From: an uncultured Clostridium sp. | GTDB taxonomy: Bacteria; Bacillota; Clostridia; Clostridiales; Clostridiaceae | DNA length: 14,795 nt | Reading direction: 5' to 3' | Assembly (NCBI GenBank): GCA_946575275.1 | Contig: CAMNZV010000018.1 | Coordinates: 1 to 14,795 of the forward strand | In this document: positions 1 to 9,877 of the stretch, piece by piece | Layout: every line of letters begins with the position of its first letter | How positions within the stretch are numbered: the stretch's first letter is position 1 | The notes under the pieces: generated by a model | Databases searched by the model: none | The model's input: the letters and a program-made list of their open reading frames with translations, nothing else | What the model was told of the DNA's origin: nothing | Position numbers and translations under genes: made by a program

Positions 1-797
1 AAATTGTATTAGGAATAGTTCCAAAAAGGGCCTTACTTTTAGCACCAACCTTTTCAGAATATGAGGAGGCATTAAAGCTTGTAGATTGCAAGGTTAATTA
101 TTATAGCTTGAAGGAGGAAACAGGATTTGCTGTTGAAATGGATATTTTAGATAAAATAGATAATATAGATATTTTATTTTTGTGTAATCCTAATAATCCA
201 ACAGGAGCTGCAATTGAATATAAAAAGGTATTAGAAATAGCAAAAAAATGCAAGGAAAAAGGAACAATTTTAGTTGTAGATGAATGTTTTTCAGATTTTT
301 TAATAGACGAAGAAGGCTATTCAATAGTTCCTTATATAAAGGAATATAATAATGTAATTATATTAAAAGCATTTACAAAAATCTATGCTATGGCAGGAAT
401 AAGACTTGGATATATGATTTCAAGTAATAAAGATATAAACTATAATATAAGCAATATATTGCAGCCATGGAGTGTATCTACTGTTGCAAGTAAGTGTGGA
501 ATTGCAGCAATAAAAGAAAAGCAATTTGTTATAGATAGTAAAAAATACATAAAAGAAAATAGAGAATATTTGATGGAAAACCTAAAAGCCTTTGGTTATA
601 AGGTCTTTGATTCTAAGGTAAATTATATTTTATTTAAAACTATGGATAAAAATATTAAAGAAAAATTAGAAAATAAGGGCATATTAATTCGTTCTTGTAG
701 TAATTATATAAATTTAGACAATAACTTTTATAGAATAGCTGTAAAAAGTAATGAATATAACAGGAAATTAATTATGGCATTAAAAGAAATGGGGTGA
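1..797 (+). CDS. cobD: Threonine-phosphate decarboxylase CobD, 5'-truncated by window edge
   Basis: PLP-dependent fold-type I enzyme that decarboxylates L-threonine O-3-phosphate to (R)-1-aminopropan-2-yl phosphate, the linker between the corrin ring and the nucleotide loop of cobalamin. The frame is open from position 3 with no stop (it begins [20 protein letters not shown]), so the real start lies upstream. About 264 residues are visible, so roughly 90-100 N-terminal residues are missing relative to a typical 350-360 aa CobD. The class I/II aminotransferase motif CNPNNPTG is present, followed by VVDECFSDF. The Schiff-base lysine is codon 378-380 in [14 protein letters not shown], and the substrate-carboxylate arginine is probably in YRIAVKS near the C-terminus. 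HisC histidinol-phosphate aminotransferase is the close paralogue, but the cob neighbours favour CobD. The TGA stop is 4 bp before the cbiP start. Confidence 0.9.
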   Translation, partial: IVLGIVPKRALLLAPTFSEYEEALKLVDCKVNYYSLKEETGFAVEMDILDKIDNIDILFLCNPNNPTGAAIEYKKVLEIAKKCKEKGTILVVDECFSDFLIDEEGYSIVPYIKEYNNVIILKAFTKIYAMAGIRLGYMISSNKDINYNISNILQPWSVSTVASKCGIAAIKEKQFVIDSKKYIKENREYLMENLKAFGYKVFDSKVNYILFKTMDKNIKEKLENKGILIRSCSNYINLDNNFYRIAVKSNEYNRKLIMALKEMG

Positions 798-801
798 ATT
801 A

Positions 802-2262
802 ATGGCTAAAAAGATAATGATTCAAGGAACAGCATCAAACTCAGGGAAAAGCCTACTTGTAGCAGCTCTTTGTAGAATATTTATGCAGGATGGATACAAG
901 GTAGCGCCCTTTAAATCTCAAAACATGGCATTAAACTCTTTTATTACAGAGGATGGACTTGAAATGGGTAGGGCTCAGGTTATGCAGGCAGAGGCAGCAG
1001 GCATTAAGGCTGATATTAGGATGAATCCAATACTATTAAAGCCAAACAGTGAGGATGGATCTCAGGTTATTGTAAATGGAGAAGTTTTAGGAAACATGAA
1101 GGCACAAAAATATTATAAAAATAAGGATAAGATGATACCAGAAATCCTTAAAGCATTTAATAGCTTAAGTGAAGAGTATGACATTATAGTAATTGAAGGG
1201 GCAGGGAGTCCAGCTGAAATTAATTTAAAGGACAATGACATTGTTAATATGGGTATGGCAAAAATGGTAGATGCACCAGTTATAATTGTTGGAGATATAG
1301 ATAGAGGTGGTGTTTTTGCAAGCCTTGCAGGAACTATGCTATTACTTGATAATGATGAGAAATTAAGAGTTAAGGGAACAATAATAAATAAATTTAGAGG
1401 CGATGTGGAAATATTAAAACCAGGGATAAAAATGCTAGAGGATATTATAAATACCCCATGTCTTGGAATAGTTCCCTATTTAAAAGTTGATATTGATGAT
1501 GAAGATAGCTTATCAGAAAAGTTAGTAAAAAAACAAAACAATGCCTTAATAGACATAGCAGTTATTAGGTTTCCAAGAATATCTAACTTTACTGATTTTA
1601 ATGCTCTAGAGTATATTGATGGAGTTTCTGTAAGGTATGTAGGTTCAAAAAGTGATTTAAAGGAGCCAGATTTAATAATATTGCCTGGAAGCAAAAATAC
1701 TATGGAAGATTTAAAGTGGCTTAGGGAAAGTGGAATAGAGCCTATGATAATGAAACATGTAGCTAAGGATAAGCCATTAATAGGTATTTGTGGTGGATAT
1801 CAAATGCTTGGAACAACATTAAAGGACCCCTATAAGGTTGAACATGGTGGAGAAATGTCTGGACTTGGTTTGTTAGATTGTGAAACTATTTTTGAAAGGG
1901 AAAAAACAAGAACAAGAGTAAGTGGAAGGTTAAATAAAGTTACAGGTATTTTTAGCTGTCTATCAGAGGTAGAATATGAAGGCTATGAAATACATATGGG
2001 AAAAACAACAAATAATCAAAAGCTTGTTAATAAGAATAATGTATATGGCTCATATATTCATGGAATATTTGACAAGGATAGTGTATCTAAGGGTATAGCA
2101 AAGGCCTTACTTCAGAAAAAGGGACTAACTTTTAAAAATATAGCAGATTTTGATATGGAAAAATATAAAATAAGTCAATATGATATTTTAGCCTATGAAG
2201 TAAGAAAGGCTATTAATATGGACTATATTTACAGCCTATTAGAAGAACAGGAGGACCAATGA
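802..2262 (+). CDS. cbiP: Cobyric acid synthase (adenosylcobyric acid synthase, glutamine-hydrolysing)
   Basis: Amidates the b, d, e and g carboxylates of adenosylcobyrinic acid a,c-diamide using glutamine and ATP, giving adenosylcobyric acid in the cytoplasm. At 486 aa it is the usual CbiP/CobQ length. The N-terminal dethiobiotin-synthetase-like ATPase domain has a P-loop variant, GTASNSGKS (residues 9-17), then [10 protein letters not shown] and [11 protein letters not shown]. The C-terminal class I glutamine amidotransferase domain has the nucleophile Cys330 in [10 protein letters not shown] and a histidine at 420 in [10 protein letters not shown]. The ATG at 802 follows the cobD stop with a weak GGGGTG ribosome binding site, which suggests translational coupling. 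The 3' end overlaps the next gene by 4 bp (ATGA). CbiA is the paralogous amidotransferase, but the N-terminal [11 protein letters not shown] and the length fit CbiP/CobQ. Confidence 0.95.
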   Translation: MAKKIMIQGTASNSGKSLLVAALCRIFMQDGYKVAPFKSQNMALNSFITEDGLEMGRAQVMQAEAAGIKADIRMNPILLKPNSEDGSQVIVNGEVLGNMKAQKYYKNKDKMIPEILKAFNSLSEEYDIIVIEGAGSPAEINLKDNDIVNMGMAKMVDAPVIIVGDIDRGGVFASLAGTMLLLDNDEKLRVKGTIINKFRGDVEILKPGIKMLEDIINTPCLGIVPYLKVDIDDEDSLSEKLVKKQNNALIDIAVIRFPRISNFTDFNALEYIDGVSVRYVGSKSDLKEPDLIILPGSKNTMEDLKWLRESGIEPMIMKHVAKDKPLIGICGGYQMLGTTLKDPYKVEHGGEMSGLGLLDCETIFEREKTRTRVSGRLNKVTGIFSCLSEVEYEGYEIHMGKTTNNQKLVNKNNVYGSYIHGIFDKDSVSKGIAKALLQKKGLTFKNIADFDMEKYKISQYDILAYEVRKAINMDYIYSLLEEQEDQ

Positions 2263-2792
2263 AGAAAAAATTAGGGCTAACTCATATTTATTGTGGCGAT
2301 GGAAAGGGTAAAACAACAGCAAGTATAGGAATTGCTATAAGATCAATAGGACAGAACTTTAATGTTGTATTTTGCCAATTTCTTAAAAGTGGGGAAAGTA
2401 CAGAATTAAAGGTTTTAGATAAATTTGAAAATTGCACTATTATATCTGGAAAGGGTATTAAGGGATTTGTAAAAAATATGAGTGAGGATGAAAAAAATAT
2501 TGTATATGAAAATCATAACAATAATCTAAAAAGTGCAATAGATTTATGTAATAATGGTAAGTGTGACGTTTTAGTGTTAGATGAAATAATTGCAACAGTT
2601 AACTTAGGGCTAGTAGATTATAAAAAATTATTAGATTTTTTAAAAAATAGACCTAAGAATATTGAGGTAATAATGACAGGGAGAGACCCTAAGGAAGAAT
2701 TAGTTGAAATTGCAGATTATGTATCAGAGGTAAAAAAGGTTAAACATCCCTATGATAAGGGGATATTTGCAAGATATGGAGTTGAAATGTAA
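2259..2792 (+). CDS. cobO: Corrinoid (cob(I)yrinic acid a,c-diamide) adenosyltransferase, CobA/BtuR/CobO family
   Basis: Transfers the 5'-deoxyadenosyl group of ATP to the reduced cobalt of corrinoids, in de novo synthesis and salvage. The protein is 177 aa, slightly shorter than E. coli BtuR (about 196 aa). Its P-loop GDGKGKTT is at residues 13-20, and it has the family block [18 protein letters not shown] and the C-terminal [18 protein letters not shown] and [14 protein letters not shown] segments. This P-loop type separates it from the unrelated PduO and EutT adenosyltransferases. A perfect AGGAGG (2249-2254) lies 4 nt before the ATG, which overlaps the cbiP stop as ATGA. The stop in turn overlaps the cbiC start by one base (TAATG). 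The enzyme is also called CobA or BtuR; cobO is used here to avoid confusion with the uroporphyrinogen methyltransferase CobA encoded later in the operon. Confidence 0.93.
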   Translation: MKKKLGLTHIYCGDGKGKTTASIGIAIRSIGQNFNVVFCQFLKSGESTELKVLDKFENCTIISGKGIKGFVKNMSEDEKNIVYENHNNNLKSAIDLCNNGKCDVLVLDEIIATVNLGLVDYKKLLDFLKNRPKNIEVIMTGRDPKEELVEIADYVSEVKKVKHPYDKGIFARYGVEM

Positions 2793-3418
2793 TGAAAATT
2801 ATTAATATAAAGCCAGATGAAATAGAAAAGAGAAGCTTTGAAATAATAACTGAAATGTTAGGGGATATAAAACTTAATAAAGATAATGAATTAATTATAA
2901 AAAGAGCAATACATACATCAGCAGATTTTGATTATGTAGACAATCTTTATTTTAGTGAAGGAATTTCAAAAGTTCTAATTAATGCCATTAAAAATGGTGC
3001 AGATATTGTTACTGATACTATGATGGTTAAATCTGGTATAAATAAGAAAATTTTAGCTGAGTTTGGGGGAGAGGTACATTGCTTTATGGCTGATGAGGAT
3101 GTTTCTTTAGAGGCCAAGGAAAGGGGAGTTACTAGGGCAATTGTAAGTATGGAAAAGGCATGTAAAATTAACAAGCCAATAATATTTGCAATTGGTAATG
3201 CTCCAACTGCCTTAATTAAAATTGATGAATTAATTAAAAATAAAAAAGTTAACCCTGTTGGAATAATTGGAGTTCCCGTAGGATTTGTTAATGTTATAGA
3301 ATCTAAAGAAATAATTATTAATGGTAACTATCCATGTATAGTAGCAAGAGGAAGAAAAGGTGGAAGCAATATAGCAGCTGCTATTTGTAATGCCTTGATT
3401 TACCAAATAAAAAGATAA
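2792..3418 (+). CDS. cbiC: Cobalt-precorrin-8 methylmutase CbiC
   Basis: Moves the methyl group from C-11 to C-12 of cobalt-precorrin-8 to give cobyrinic acid, the last step of corrin-ring construction. The 208 aa length matches the CbiC/CobH family. Visible signatures are IHTSADFDY with His41 (equivalent to the catalytic His43 of CobH), TDTMMVKSGI, IGNAPTAL, GVPVGFVNVIESKE and a glycine-rich C-terminal RGRKGGSN segment. Cobalt-dependent CbiC and aerobic CobH cannot be told apart by these motifs. CbiC is preferred because anaerobic clostridia use the early-cobalt route. The start overlaps the upstream stop (TAATG), so translation is probably coupled. A 22-bp gap, the largest in this operon, follows before hemA. 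Confidence 0.94.
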   Translation: MKIINIKPDEIEKRSFEIITEMLGDIKLNKDNELIIKRAIHTSADFDYVDNLYFSEGISKVLINAIKNGADIVTDTMMVKSGINKKILAEFGGEVHCFMADEDVSLEAKERGVTRAIVSMEKACKINKPIIFAIGNAPTALIKIDELIKNKKVNPVGIIGVPVGFVNVIESKEIIINGNYPCIVARGRKGGSNIAAAICNALIYQIKR

Positions 3419-3440
3419 TAAATTAAGGTAAGTGATATTT

Positions 3441-4649
3441 ATGAAACTTGGACTTATAGGAATAAAAAAGGATATTAATATAGCAATAAGGGAAAAATTC
3501 TCCATATCAGATAAAAGAAAGAATGAGGCATTAGGCCTATTATTAAAGGAATTTGATGAGGTTATTATTTTAAATACCTGTAATAGAACAGAGATATATG
3601 TAAATCATAATTTATCAGAGGGTGAGCTAATAAAAATTATATTTTCTATTTTTAAATGGAATCAAGAATTAAGAGACTATATTTTTTATAAAGAAGGTAA
3701 TTTTGTTACAAAGCATATTTTTCAGGTGGCTTGTGGTTACCATTCAAAAATTACTGGTGAAAATCAAATACTTGGTCAAATAAAGGGTGCCTTTAATAAT
3801 TCATTAAAAATAAAGGGTGCTAATAAAATTTTAGGAAGATTGTTTCAAGATGCTATTGCTTGTGGGAAAAAATTTAGAACAGAGGCAAAGCTATATGAAA
3901 TTCCCATATCATCAATTTCAATAGTTATTAATAAGTTTATTGAGATGAAATGTAAAAGGGTAATGGTTTTAGGCTATGGAGAGGTTGGAAGCCTTGCTAT
4001 AAAATATTTGCTGCAAAATAATTTTCAAGAAATATATTTAGTTGTACGGGATATAGGTAAGGTTCAAGATTTAAAGGATAATAGAATAAGGGTTATTGAT
4101 TTTAAGGAGAAAAATAAGTACATAAACAATGTTGATGGAATAATTAGCTGTACCAAAGCTCCTCATACAGTTATTAATAAAGGGGAGGTTTATAATGAGG
4201 GTAATAAGCTTTATTGTTTTGATATGGCAGTTCCAAGAGATATTGATGAAGAGGTATTATTATTAGATAGAGTTTGCTCCTATAATATAGATGAAATAAG
4301 CAAAATTGATGATAAAAATAAAAGACTAAGACTTTTGAGAATGGAAGAGAATAAATGGGTTATAGATAAGGGAATTATAGATTTTAATAATTGGATGAAG
4401 CTAAAGGAGATATCACCTTTTATTAAGGAAATTAAAGAAATTAGTGAGAAGATTTACAAGAAGAGAATAAAAACCTACCACAACAAGAAAAAGGAAGCCT
4501 TAGATAGTAAATTAGTTGAGGTATTAATAAAAAGCACTTCAGACTTTTATTTAAACAGAGCCATTGATTTATTAAAGGAAGAAAAGTTTAAGGGATGTGA
4601 AGAGGAATGTATGGAAATACTAAGAAAGATATTTCTAAAGATAGAATAA
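3441..4649 (+). CDS. hemA: Glutamyl-tRNA reductase HemA
   Basis: NADPH-dependent reduction of glutamyl-tRNA(Glu) to glutamate-1-semialdehyde, the first committed step of C5-pathway tetrapyrrole synthesis. The protein is 402 aa from the ATG at 3441. The catalytic domain has Cys47 in LNTCNRTEIYV (E. coli Cys50) and the motif ITGENQILGQIKGAF. The nucleotide-binding domain starts at VMVLGYGEVGSLA, and a helical C-terminal dimerisation region follows. A GTG at 3432 (adding MIF) is in frame, but AAGG at 3425-3428 is only 3 nt from it. The ATG is 12 nt away and begins MKLGLIGIK, which fits the family N-terminus, so I chose the ATG with moderate certainty. Placement inside the cob operon implies ALA synthesis for B12 production. 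Confidence 0.94.
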   Translation: MKLGLIGIKKDINIAIREKFSISDKRKNEALGLLLKEFDEVIILNTCNRTEIYVNHNLSEGELIKIIFSIFKWNQELRDYIFYKEGNFVTKHIFQVACGYHSKITGENQILGQIKGAFNNSLKIKGANKILGRLFQDAIACGKKFRTEAKLYEIPISSISIVINKFIEMKCKRVMVLGYGEVGSLAIKYLLQNNFQEIYLVVRDIGKVQDLKDNRIRVIDFKEKNKYINNVDGIISCTKAPHTVINKGEVYNEGNKLYCFDMAVPRDIDEEVLLLDRVCSYNIDEISKIDDKNKRLRLLRMEENKWVIDKGIIDFNNWMKLKEISPFIKEIKEISEKIYKKRIKTYHNKKKEALDSKLVEVLIKSTSDFYLNRAIDLLKEEKFKGCEEECMEILRKIFLKIE

Positions 4650-4657
4650 ATTATGCA

Positions 4658-5269
4658 ATGATTTCTTTAATATCTGAAAAAATAAATGTAGGCATTATTG
4701 GTTCTGGTAGAGCGGGAATAATCAAGGCAAGGCATTTTATAAAAGAAAAATGTAACGTTTATATGATAACAAAGGACAATAAATATAATGAAGATTTAGA
4801 AAAATTAAAGGAAAATAATAATTTTTTTATTTTTTATAAAGCCTATGAGGATAATTATATTCTTAATAAGCATTTAATAATAATAGCAGTAGAGGACAAT
4901 GCCCTAAGAGAGAAAATAAAAATAAAATGTGATGAATATGCAAAAATTTATATAGATTGTAGTGAATTTTCAAAGGGACTTGCTATAGTTCCAATTCAAC
5001 AAAATACCAATAATGCCATAATTGGAGTTAATACAATTGGTGGAAATCCAAAGGGTTCAGTTTTTTTGGCAAATAAAATTAGAGGGGATATTTCAATTTA
5101 CGATTCCTACATAGATTTTACTACTAGGGTAAGAAATAAGGTATTAAATAATGAGAAGATAAAAAATGAAGTAATAGAATTTATTTATTCTGAGGATTTT
5201 TACTACTTTTATAAGAAGAATAAAGGAAAAGAAATATTTAGGTTATTTTATAGTGAGGTTAATATATGA
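4658..5269 (+). CDS. Precorrin-2 dehydrogenase (SirC / Met8p N-terminal type), diverged
   Basis: Likely NAD(+)-dependent oxidation of precorrin-2 to sirohydrochlorin, the substrate for cobalt chelation in the anaerobic B12 route. At 203 aa it has an N-terminal Rossmann fold with [13 protein letters not shown] (Gly15, Gly17, Gly20), IIAVEDNAL as the second nucleotide-site strand, and Asp100 in YIDCSEF, where the catalytic Asp of Met8p/CysG (D141/D104) is expected. The family STGGKSP-like motif is changed to [10 protein letters not shown] (125-134). A frame-consistent ATG at 4607 would add 17 residues and overlap hemA by 43 bp, but the AGAGGA before it touches the start codon. The ATG at 4658 begins [11 protein letters not shown], a natural start for this family, 8 bp after the hemA stop. 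It sits between hemA and hemC, with SUMT two genes downstream. Chelatase activity cannot be judged. Confidence 0.8.
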   Translation: MISLISEKINVGIIGSGRAGIIKARHFIKEKCNVYMITKDNKYNEDLEKLKENNNFFIFYKAYEDNYILNKHLIIIAVEDNALREKIKIKCDEYAKIYIDCSEFSKGLAIVPIQQNTNNAIIGVNTIGGNPKGSVFLANKIRGDISIYDSYIDFTTRVRNKVLNNEKIKNEVIEFIYSEDFYYFYKKNKGKEIFRLFYSEVNI

Positions 5270-6141
5270 ATATTATAATTGCAACTAGAAAAAGTGAATT
5301 AGCACAAGTACAAGCAGACCATATAGGATATCTTTTAAAAAAACAAGAGAACATTAACTATGAAAAGCTATTAATAGTTACAGAGGGAGATAAAAGGTTA
5401 GATATTGCCTTAAACAAAATAGGTGGGAAGGGTTTATTTACAAAGGAAGTTGAATTAGCCTTAATAAATAAAACAGCAGATTGTGCAGTTCACAGTATGA
5501 AGGATTTACCTTATTTATTAAAGGATTATTTTGAAATAATAGCTATGCCAAAAAGAGAAGATAATAGAGATGTATTTGTGTCTAACAGTAAAGCTCATTT
5601 TCATGAGATAAAATTAGGGGCAAAAATTGGAACAAGTAGCATTAGACGGGCAGCTTTATTAAAGTCCTTAAGACCTGATTTAGAAATCCTGCCAATAAGA
5701 GGTAATATACAAACTAGGCTTAAAAGGATGGAAGAAAATAATCTAGATGGCATAATACTTGCAAGTGCAGGTTTAAAAAGATTAAATATGGAGGATAAAA
5801 TAACAGATTATTTTGATCCTAAAATATTCTTACCAGCTATAGGTCAGGGGGCATTAGGAGTTGAAATATTAAAAACTAATATAAATAGAGATTTATTTAA
5901 GGCTTTAGATGATAAAGCTACAAGAATAGCTGTAGAGGCAGAAAGAGCATTTATGAAATCCTTAAATGGTGATTGTCATAGCTTAATTGGAGCCTATAGT
6001 GAACTAAAGGGTGATGAATTATATCTAATTGGAACCTACGAAGTAAATGGAAATATTATAAAAGAAGATATATATGGGGATAAGGAAGATTATATAAAAT
6101 TAGGCCTTGAACTTGGCAGTAAAATACTAAGGAGGATGTAA
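5266..6141 (+). CDS. hemC: Porphobilinogen deaminase (hydroxymethylbilane synthase) HemC
   Basis: Polymerises four porphobilinogens to hydroxymethylbilane on a covalently bound dipyrromethane cofactor. The protein is 291 aa, slightly shorter than the usual 300-315. Signatures in order are [15 protein letters not shown] at the N-terminus, [29 protein letters not shown] with the catalytic Asp, [32 protein letters not shown], and the cofactor-attachment Cys237 in [14 protein letters not shown]. That last site differs from the common GGCQVPIG but keeps the cysteine and the IGAY core. The ATG overlaps the preceding stop (ATGA). The 3' end contains the AGGAGG (6130-6135) that serves the next gene. 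Confidence 0.96.
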   Translation: MNIIIATRKSELAQVQADHIGYLLKKQENINYEKLLIVTEGDKRLDIALNKIGGKGLFTKEVELALINKTADCAVHSMKDLPYLLKDYFEIIAMPKREDNRDVFVSNSKAHFHEIKLGAKIGTSSIRRAALLKSLRPDLEILPIRGNIQTRLKRMEENNLDGIILASAGLKRLNMEDKITDYFDPKIFLPAIGQGALGVEILKTNINRDLFKALDDKATRIAVEAERAFMKSLNGDCHSLIGAYSELKGDELYLIGTYEVNGNIIKEDIYGDKEDYIKLGLELGSKILRRM

Positions 6142-6143
6142 AA

Positions 6144-7607
6144 GTGGTATATTTAATTGGAACTGGACCTGGAGATGAAGAATTATTAACTTTAAAGGCA
6201 GTAAAGGTATTAAAAAAATGTACTGCTGTCTTATATGATAGATTAGGAGCAACCAATATATTAAATTACCTTAGTGAAGATTGCAAGGTATATTATTGTG
6301 GAAAGGAACCAGGGGCACATTATAAAAGTCAGGAGGAAATAAATAAAAAAATAGTAGAGCTTCATAAGGATGGGCACATAGTTGGTAGAATAAAGGGAGG
6401 AGACCCCTTTGTTTTTGGTCGTGGTGGTGAAGAACTTTTAGAACTATTAAAGGAAGGAATTAATGATTTTCAGGTTATTCCAGGAGTTACATCGCCAATA
6501 TCTGTTTTAAATTATGCAGGAATACCAATAACTCACAGAAAAATAGCACAAAGCTTTCATATAATAACAGGAATGTCAGAGGGAATACTTAATGTGGATT
6601 TTGAAGTCTTGGCAAGGGAGAATGGAACATTAGTATTTATGATGGGATTTAGTAGTCTACATAATATAGTAGAAAGCCTATTAAAATATGGTAAGGATAA
6701 AAACACCTTAGTAGCTGTAATTATGGAGGGAACATTATCTAAACAAAAAAAGGTGGTTGGTAATTTAGAAAATATAGAGGATAGATGTATAGAGGCAAAA
6801 TTGCAATCTCCATGTATTATTGTAATAGGTGATGTTGTTCAATTTAACAATGAATTTAACTGGTATGAAAGGAAACCTCTTTTTGGGAAAAATATTTGTA
6901 TAACTCGTGGAAAAAATCAATCCAGAGGCCTTAAAAATCAATTATTAGATTTAGGAGCTGAGGTTACTGAAGTTAACAGTATAAAAATTTTGGAGGAGGC
7001 AAATGCCTTAAAGAAATACAATATACCTACATATAACTATATTATATTAACATCAGTAAATGCAGTTAATATATTTTTCAATTATTTAATTGAAGAAAAA
7101 ATAGATTTAAGAAGTATTAAAGCTGAATTTTGCTGTATAGGAAATGCAACAGCAAAGGCAATAACTTCAAAAGGGGTTTTTCCAAGTATTATTGCTAAGG
7201 AATTTATATCAGAGAGTCTTGTGCTTGAACTCAAGAAAATAATTAAAGAAGATGATAAAATATTAATGCCTATGTCTGCAAAGGGAAGGGACATAATTTT
7301 TAATGAATTAACAGATGTGGGAGCAAATGTGGATAAGGTACCAATTTATAATACTGTCTGTGGAAAAGTTTTAGATAAAAATATCTTAAAAAATGTTGAT
7401 ATAGTATTTTATACAAGTCCAAGTACTGTTCATAATATGATTAATATATTTGGAATTGATAAAATAAAGGAAAAGAAAGCTATATCTATAGGACCAATTA
7501 CTACAAATACCTTAGAAGAGTATAATATAGATGCGTTAACTTGTACAAAACATTCCCAAGAGGGATTTTTAAATGAGGTAGTAACATTATTAAATAAGGA
7601 AGTGTAA
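6144..7607 (+). CDS. cobA-hemD: Uroporphyrinogen-III C-methyltransferase / uroporphyrinogen-III synthase fusion (CobA-HemD)
   Basis: Bifunctional 487 aa protein. The HemD half cyclises hydroxymethylbilane to uroporphyrinogen III, and the CobA (SUMT) half methylates it twice with SAM to precorrin-2. Residues 1 to about 240 are the tetrapyrrole-methylase domain, with YLIGTGPGD near the start, RIKGGDPFVFGRGGEE, PGVTSPISVLNYAGIPITHR, and VFMMGFSSL. Residues about 245-487 are the HemD domain, with ICITRGKNQSRGL, YIILTSVNAVNIFF, CCIGNATAKAI, DIVFYTSPSTVHN, SIGPITTNTL and HSQEGFL. The GTG start is well supported: AGGAGG at 6130-6135 with 8 nt spacing, and MVYLIGTGPGD is the expected N-terminus. This CobA is unrelated to the adenosyltransferase encoded at 2259. 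The fusion order is common in clostridia. Confidence 0.95.
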   Translation: MVYLIGTGPGDEELLTLKAVKVLKKCTAVLYDRLGATNILNYLSEDCKVYYCGKEPGAHYKSQEEINKKIVELHKDGHIVGRIKGGDPFVFGRGGEELLELLKEGINDFQVIPGVTSPISVLNYAGIPITHRKIAQSFHIITGMSEGILNVDFEVLARENGTLVFMMGFSSLHNIVESLLKYGKDKNTLVAVIMEGTLSKQKKVVGNLENIEDRCIEAKLQSPCIIVIGDVVQFNNEFNWYERKPLFGKNICITRGKNQSRGLKNQLLDLGAEVTEVNSIKILEEANALKKYNIPTYNYIILTSVNAVNIFFNYLIEEKIDLRSIKAEFCCIGNATAKAITSKGVFPSIIAKEFISESLVLELKKIIKEDDKILMPMSAKGRDIIFNELTDVGANVDKVPIYNTVCGKVLDKNILKNVDIVFYTSPSTVHNMINIFGIDKIKEKKAISIGPITTNTLEEYNIDALTCTKHSQEGFLNEVVTLLNKEV

Positions 7608-7612
7608 TAAAA

Positions 7613-8572
7613 ATGATAAATAGAGGAAGACGATTAAGAAGAAATTTAGCTATACGGGATATGGTACGAGAAACAACCTTAAGCCCTAGTGATTTTATTT
7701 ATCCTATATTTGTAGTTGAGGGAAACAATATAAAAAGAGAAATTTCATCCCTTGAGGGATGCTACCACTATTCTGTGGATAAATTAGATGAAATTATAAA
7801 TGAAGTAACTAAGGCTAGGGTTAAGGGAATAATAGTTTTTGGAATTCCAGATAAAAAGGACAATATAGGTAGTGAAAGCTTTAATGACAATGGAATTGTT
7901 CAAAGAGCTATAAGAAGAATAAAGGAAATTAATAAGGATTTATATGTAATAACAGACGTATGTATGTGTGAATATACAGATCATGGTCATTGTGGAATTT
8001 TAAATGGCATAGAGGTTGATAATGATAAAACATTAGAATATTTAGCTAAAATTGCACTTTCTCATTGTAAGGCTGGGGCTGATATGATTGCACCTTCTGA
8101 TATGATGGATGGTAGAGTTTTATATATTCGTAATGTTTTAGATAATAATGGATATAGTAGTATACCAATTATGAGCTATTCAGCTAAATACTGTTCAGCC
8201 TTTTATGGACCTTTTAGGGAAGCTGCAAACTCTACACCACAGTTTGGAGATAGAAAAAGCTATCAAATGGACATAGGAAATAGAAGAGAAGCAATAAGAG
8301 AAATAGAAATGGATATAGAAGAGGGTGCAGATATTGTTATGGTAAAGCCAGCAATGTCTTATTTAGATATAATTAGGGAAGCAAAAAATAATACTAATGT
8401 ACCTATTGCAGCTTATTGTGTAAGTGGTGAATATGCAATGATAAAGGCAGGAGCTAAACTAGGTTTAATTGATGAAGAAAGAATAGTTATTGAAGTATTA
8501 ACGTCTATTAAAAGGGCAGGAGCAGATTTAATAATTACATATCATGCACTTTATGCAGCAAATAGACTATAG
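7613..8572 (+). CDS. hemB: Delta-aminolevulinic acid dehydratase (porphobilinogen synthase) HemB, zinc-type
   Basis: Condenses two 5-aminolevulinates to porphobilinogen. At 319 aa it is the normal length. The two active-site lysines are Lys192 in [15 protein letters not shown] and the Schiff-base Lys245 in [11 protein letters not shown]. Cys117, Cys119 and Cys127 in [13 protein letters not shown] form the three-cysteine zinc site, so this should be the Zn-dependent rather than the Mg-only form. The N-terminal [16 protein letters not shown] is typical. ATG follows AAGGA (7596-7600) after 12 nt, a rather long spacing, and lies 5 bp beyond the preceding stop. The TAG stop merges with the AGGAGG of hemL. 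Confidence 0.96.
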   Translation: MINRGRRLRRNLAIRDMVRETTLSPSDFIYPIFVVEGNNIKREISSLEGCYHYSVDKLDEIINEVTKARVKGIIVFGIPDKKDNIGSESFNDNGIVQRAIRRIKEINKDLYVITDVCMCEYTDHGHCGILNGIEVDNDKTLEYLAKIALSHCKAGADMIAPSDMMDGRVLYIRNVLDNNGYSSIPIMSYSAKYCSAFYGPFREAANSTPQFGDRKSYQMDIGNRREAIREIEMDIEEGADIVMVKPAMSYLDIIREAKNNTNVPIAAYCVSGEYAMIKAGAKLGLIDEERIVIEVLTSIKRAGADLIITYHALYAANRL

Positions 8573-8583
8573 GAGGATTTCAA

Positions 8584-9867
8584 ATGAGAAATGAAGGTAT
8601 TTTTAATGAAAGTAAAAAATATATGCCAGGAGGGGTTAATAGCCCAGTTAGAGCTTATAGAGGTATGGATTTAAATCCTCCCATAATTAAAAGTGGAAAG
8701 GGAGTTATTATAAAGGACGAGGATAACAAGGAATATATAGATTTTGTGTTAGCATGGGGACCTTTAATATTAGGACATTCAAATGATAAGGTTGTAGCTG
8801 CCATAAAAGAAACTTGTAACTATGCAACAGCTTTTGGAGCGCCTACAAAGCTAGAATTAGATTTGGCAAAATTTATTTGCAATAATATGTTAAATGTAGA
8901 TATGATTAGAATGGTTAATTCGGGAACAGAGGCTACTATGAGTGCCATTAAACTTGCAAGAGGGTATACTAAAAAGGATAAAATAATAAAATTTGCAGGA
9001 TGTTATCATGGGCATTTTGATGGATTTTTAGTTGAAGCAGGTTCTGGGGTACTAACAGAGGGTATTGCAGGGTCCTTAGGAGTTCCAAAGGATATTATTA
9101 AAAATACATTAATAGGAACCTATAATGATAGCAAACAGGTTGCATCATTATTTGAAAAATATAAGGGTCAAATAGGAGCAGTAATTGTTGAACCAGTAGC
9201 TGGTAATATGGGTGTTGTTAAGGGAGAGGAAAGCTTTTTAAGAGATTTAAGAAGGCTATGTGATGATAATGGAGCTTTACTAATTTTTGATGAGGTAATG
9301 TGTGGCTTTAGAATAGCCTTTAAGGGAATTCAAGAATTAATTGATGTAAGGCCGGATTTAATAACATATGCAAAAATTATGGGAGGTGGACTTCCCTCTG
9401 GAGCCTTTGGAGGAAGAAGGGAAGTAATGGAAAAGCTTTCACCTATGGGTGAAGTATATCAGGCAGGTACTATGTCTGGAAATTCATTAGTTATGGCGGC
9501 AGGTCTTGCAACATTAACGGAACTTTATAATCACCCAGAATATTATGAACATATAAATAGCATGGGAAAAAGATTAGAGGATGGAATAAATGAAATAAGC
9601 AAAAAATACAATTTCCCCGTTACTGTAAACAGGGTAGGTGGAATGTTTACTATATTTTTTACTAAGGAAAGGGTTAGAACCTATGAGGATGTTAAAGGCT
9701 GTAATCTTGAAATGTTTAAAAAATACTTTAAATATATGATAAATAATGGTATTAATATAGCACCATCACAGTTTGAAGCTGTATTTTTATCTGTATATCA
9801 CGAAGAAACTCATATAGATAAGTTTATATCTGTATTTAGAGACTTTGTAAAAAGTATAAAATCCTAG
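8584..9867 (+). CDS. hemL: Glutamate-1-semialdehyde 2,1-aminomutase HemL
   Basis: PLP/PMP enzyme that isomerises glutamate-1-semialdehyde, the HemA product, to 5-aminolevulinate. At 427 aa it is full length. Motifs in order are [15 protein letters not shown] near the N-terminus, [49 protein letters not shown], and the Schiff-base Lys264 in [17 protein letters not shown]. The N-terminal [11 protein letters not shown] block and this lysine context separate it from acetylornithine and GABA aminotransferases. AGGAGG at 8571-8576 overlaps the hemB stop, 7 nt before the ATG. HemA and HemL lie at opposite ends of the hem block in one transcript, so the unstable semialdehyde maker and user are co-expressed. 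Confidence 0.96.
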   Translation: MRNEGIFNESKKYMPGGVNSPVRAYRGMDLNPPIIKSGKGVIIKDEDNKEYIDFVLAWGPLILGHSNDKVVAAIKETCNYATAFGAPTKLELDLAKFICNNMLNVDMIRMVNSGTEATMSAIKLARGYTKKDKIIKFAGCYHGHFDGFLVEAGSGVLTEGIAGSLGVPKDIIKNTLIGTYNDSKQVASLFEKYKGQIGAVIVEPVAGNMGVVKGEESFLRDLRRLCDDNGALLIFDEVMCGFRIAFKGIQELIDVRPDLITYAKIMGGGLPSGAFGGRREVMEKLSPMGEVYQAGTMSGNSLVMAAGLATLTELYNHPEYYEHINSMGKRLEDGINEISKKYNFPVTVNRVGGMFTIFFTKERVRTYEDVKGCNLEMFKKYFKYMINNGINIAPSQFEAVFLSVYHEETHIDKFISVFRDFVKSIKS

Positions 9868-9877
9868 AGGTATTGTT

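Noticed and set aside
108..797. Treating the TTG at 108 as the real start of cobD
   Set aside because: The same frame is open back to position 3 and encodes matching aminotransferase sequence, so the gene is cut by the window edge rather than starting here.
1476..1694. Minus-strand open frames inside the cobalamin operon (also 2947-3174, 3230-3505, 6056-6256, 7082-7294, 9864-10052)
   Set aside because: Each is short and lies mostly or entirely over strongly supported genes on the other strand. They have no recognisable domain and no convincing ribosome binding site.
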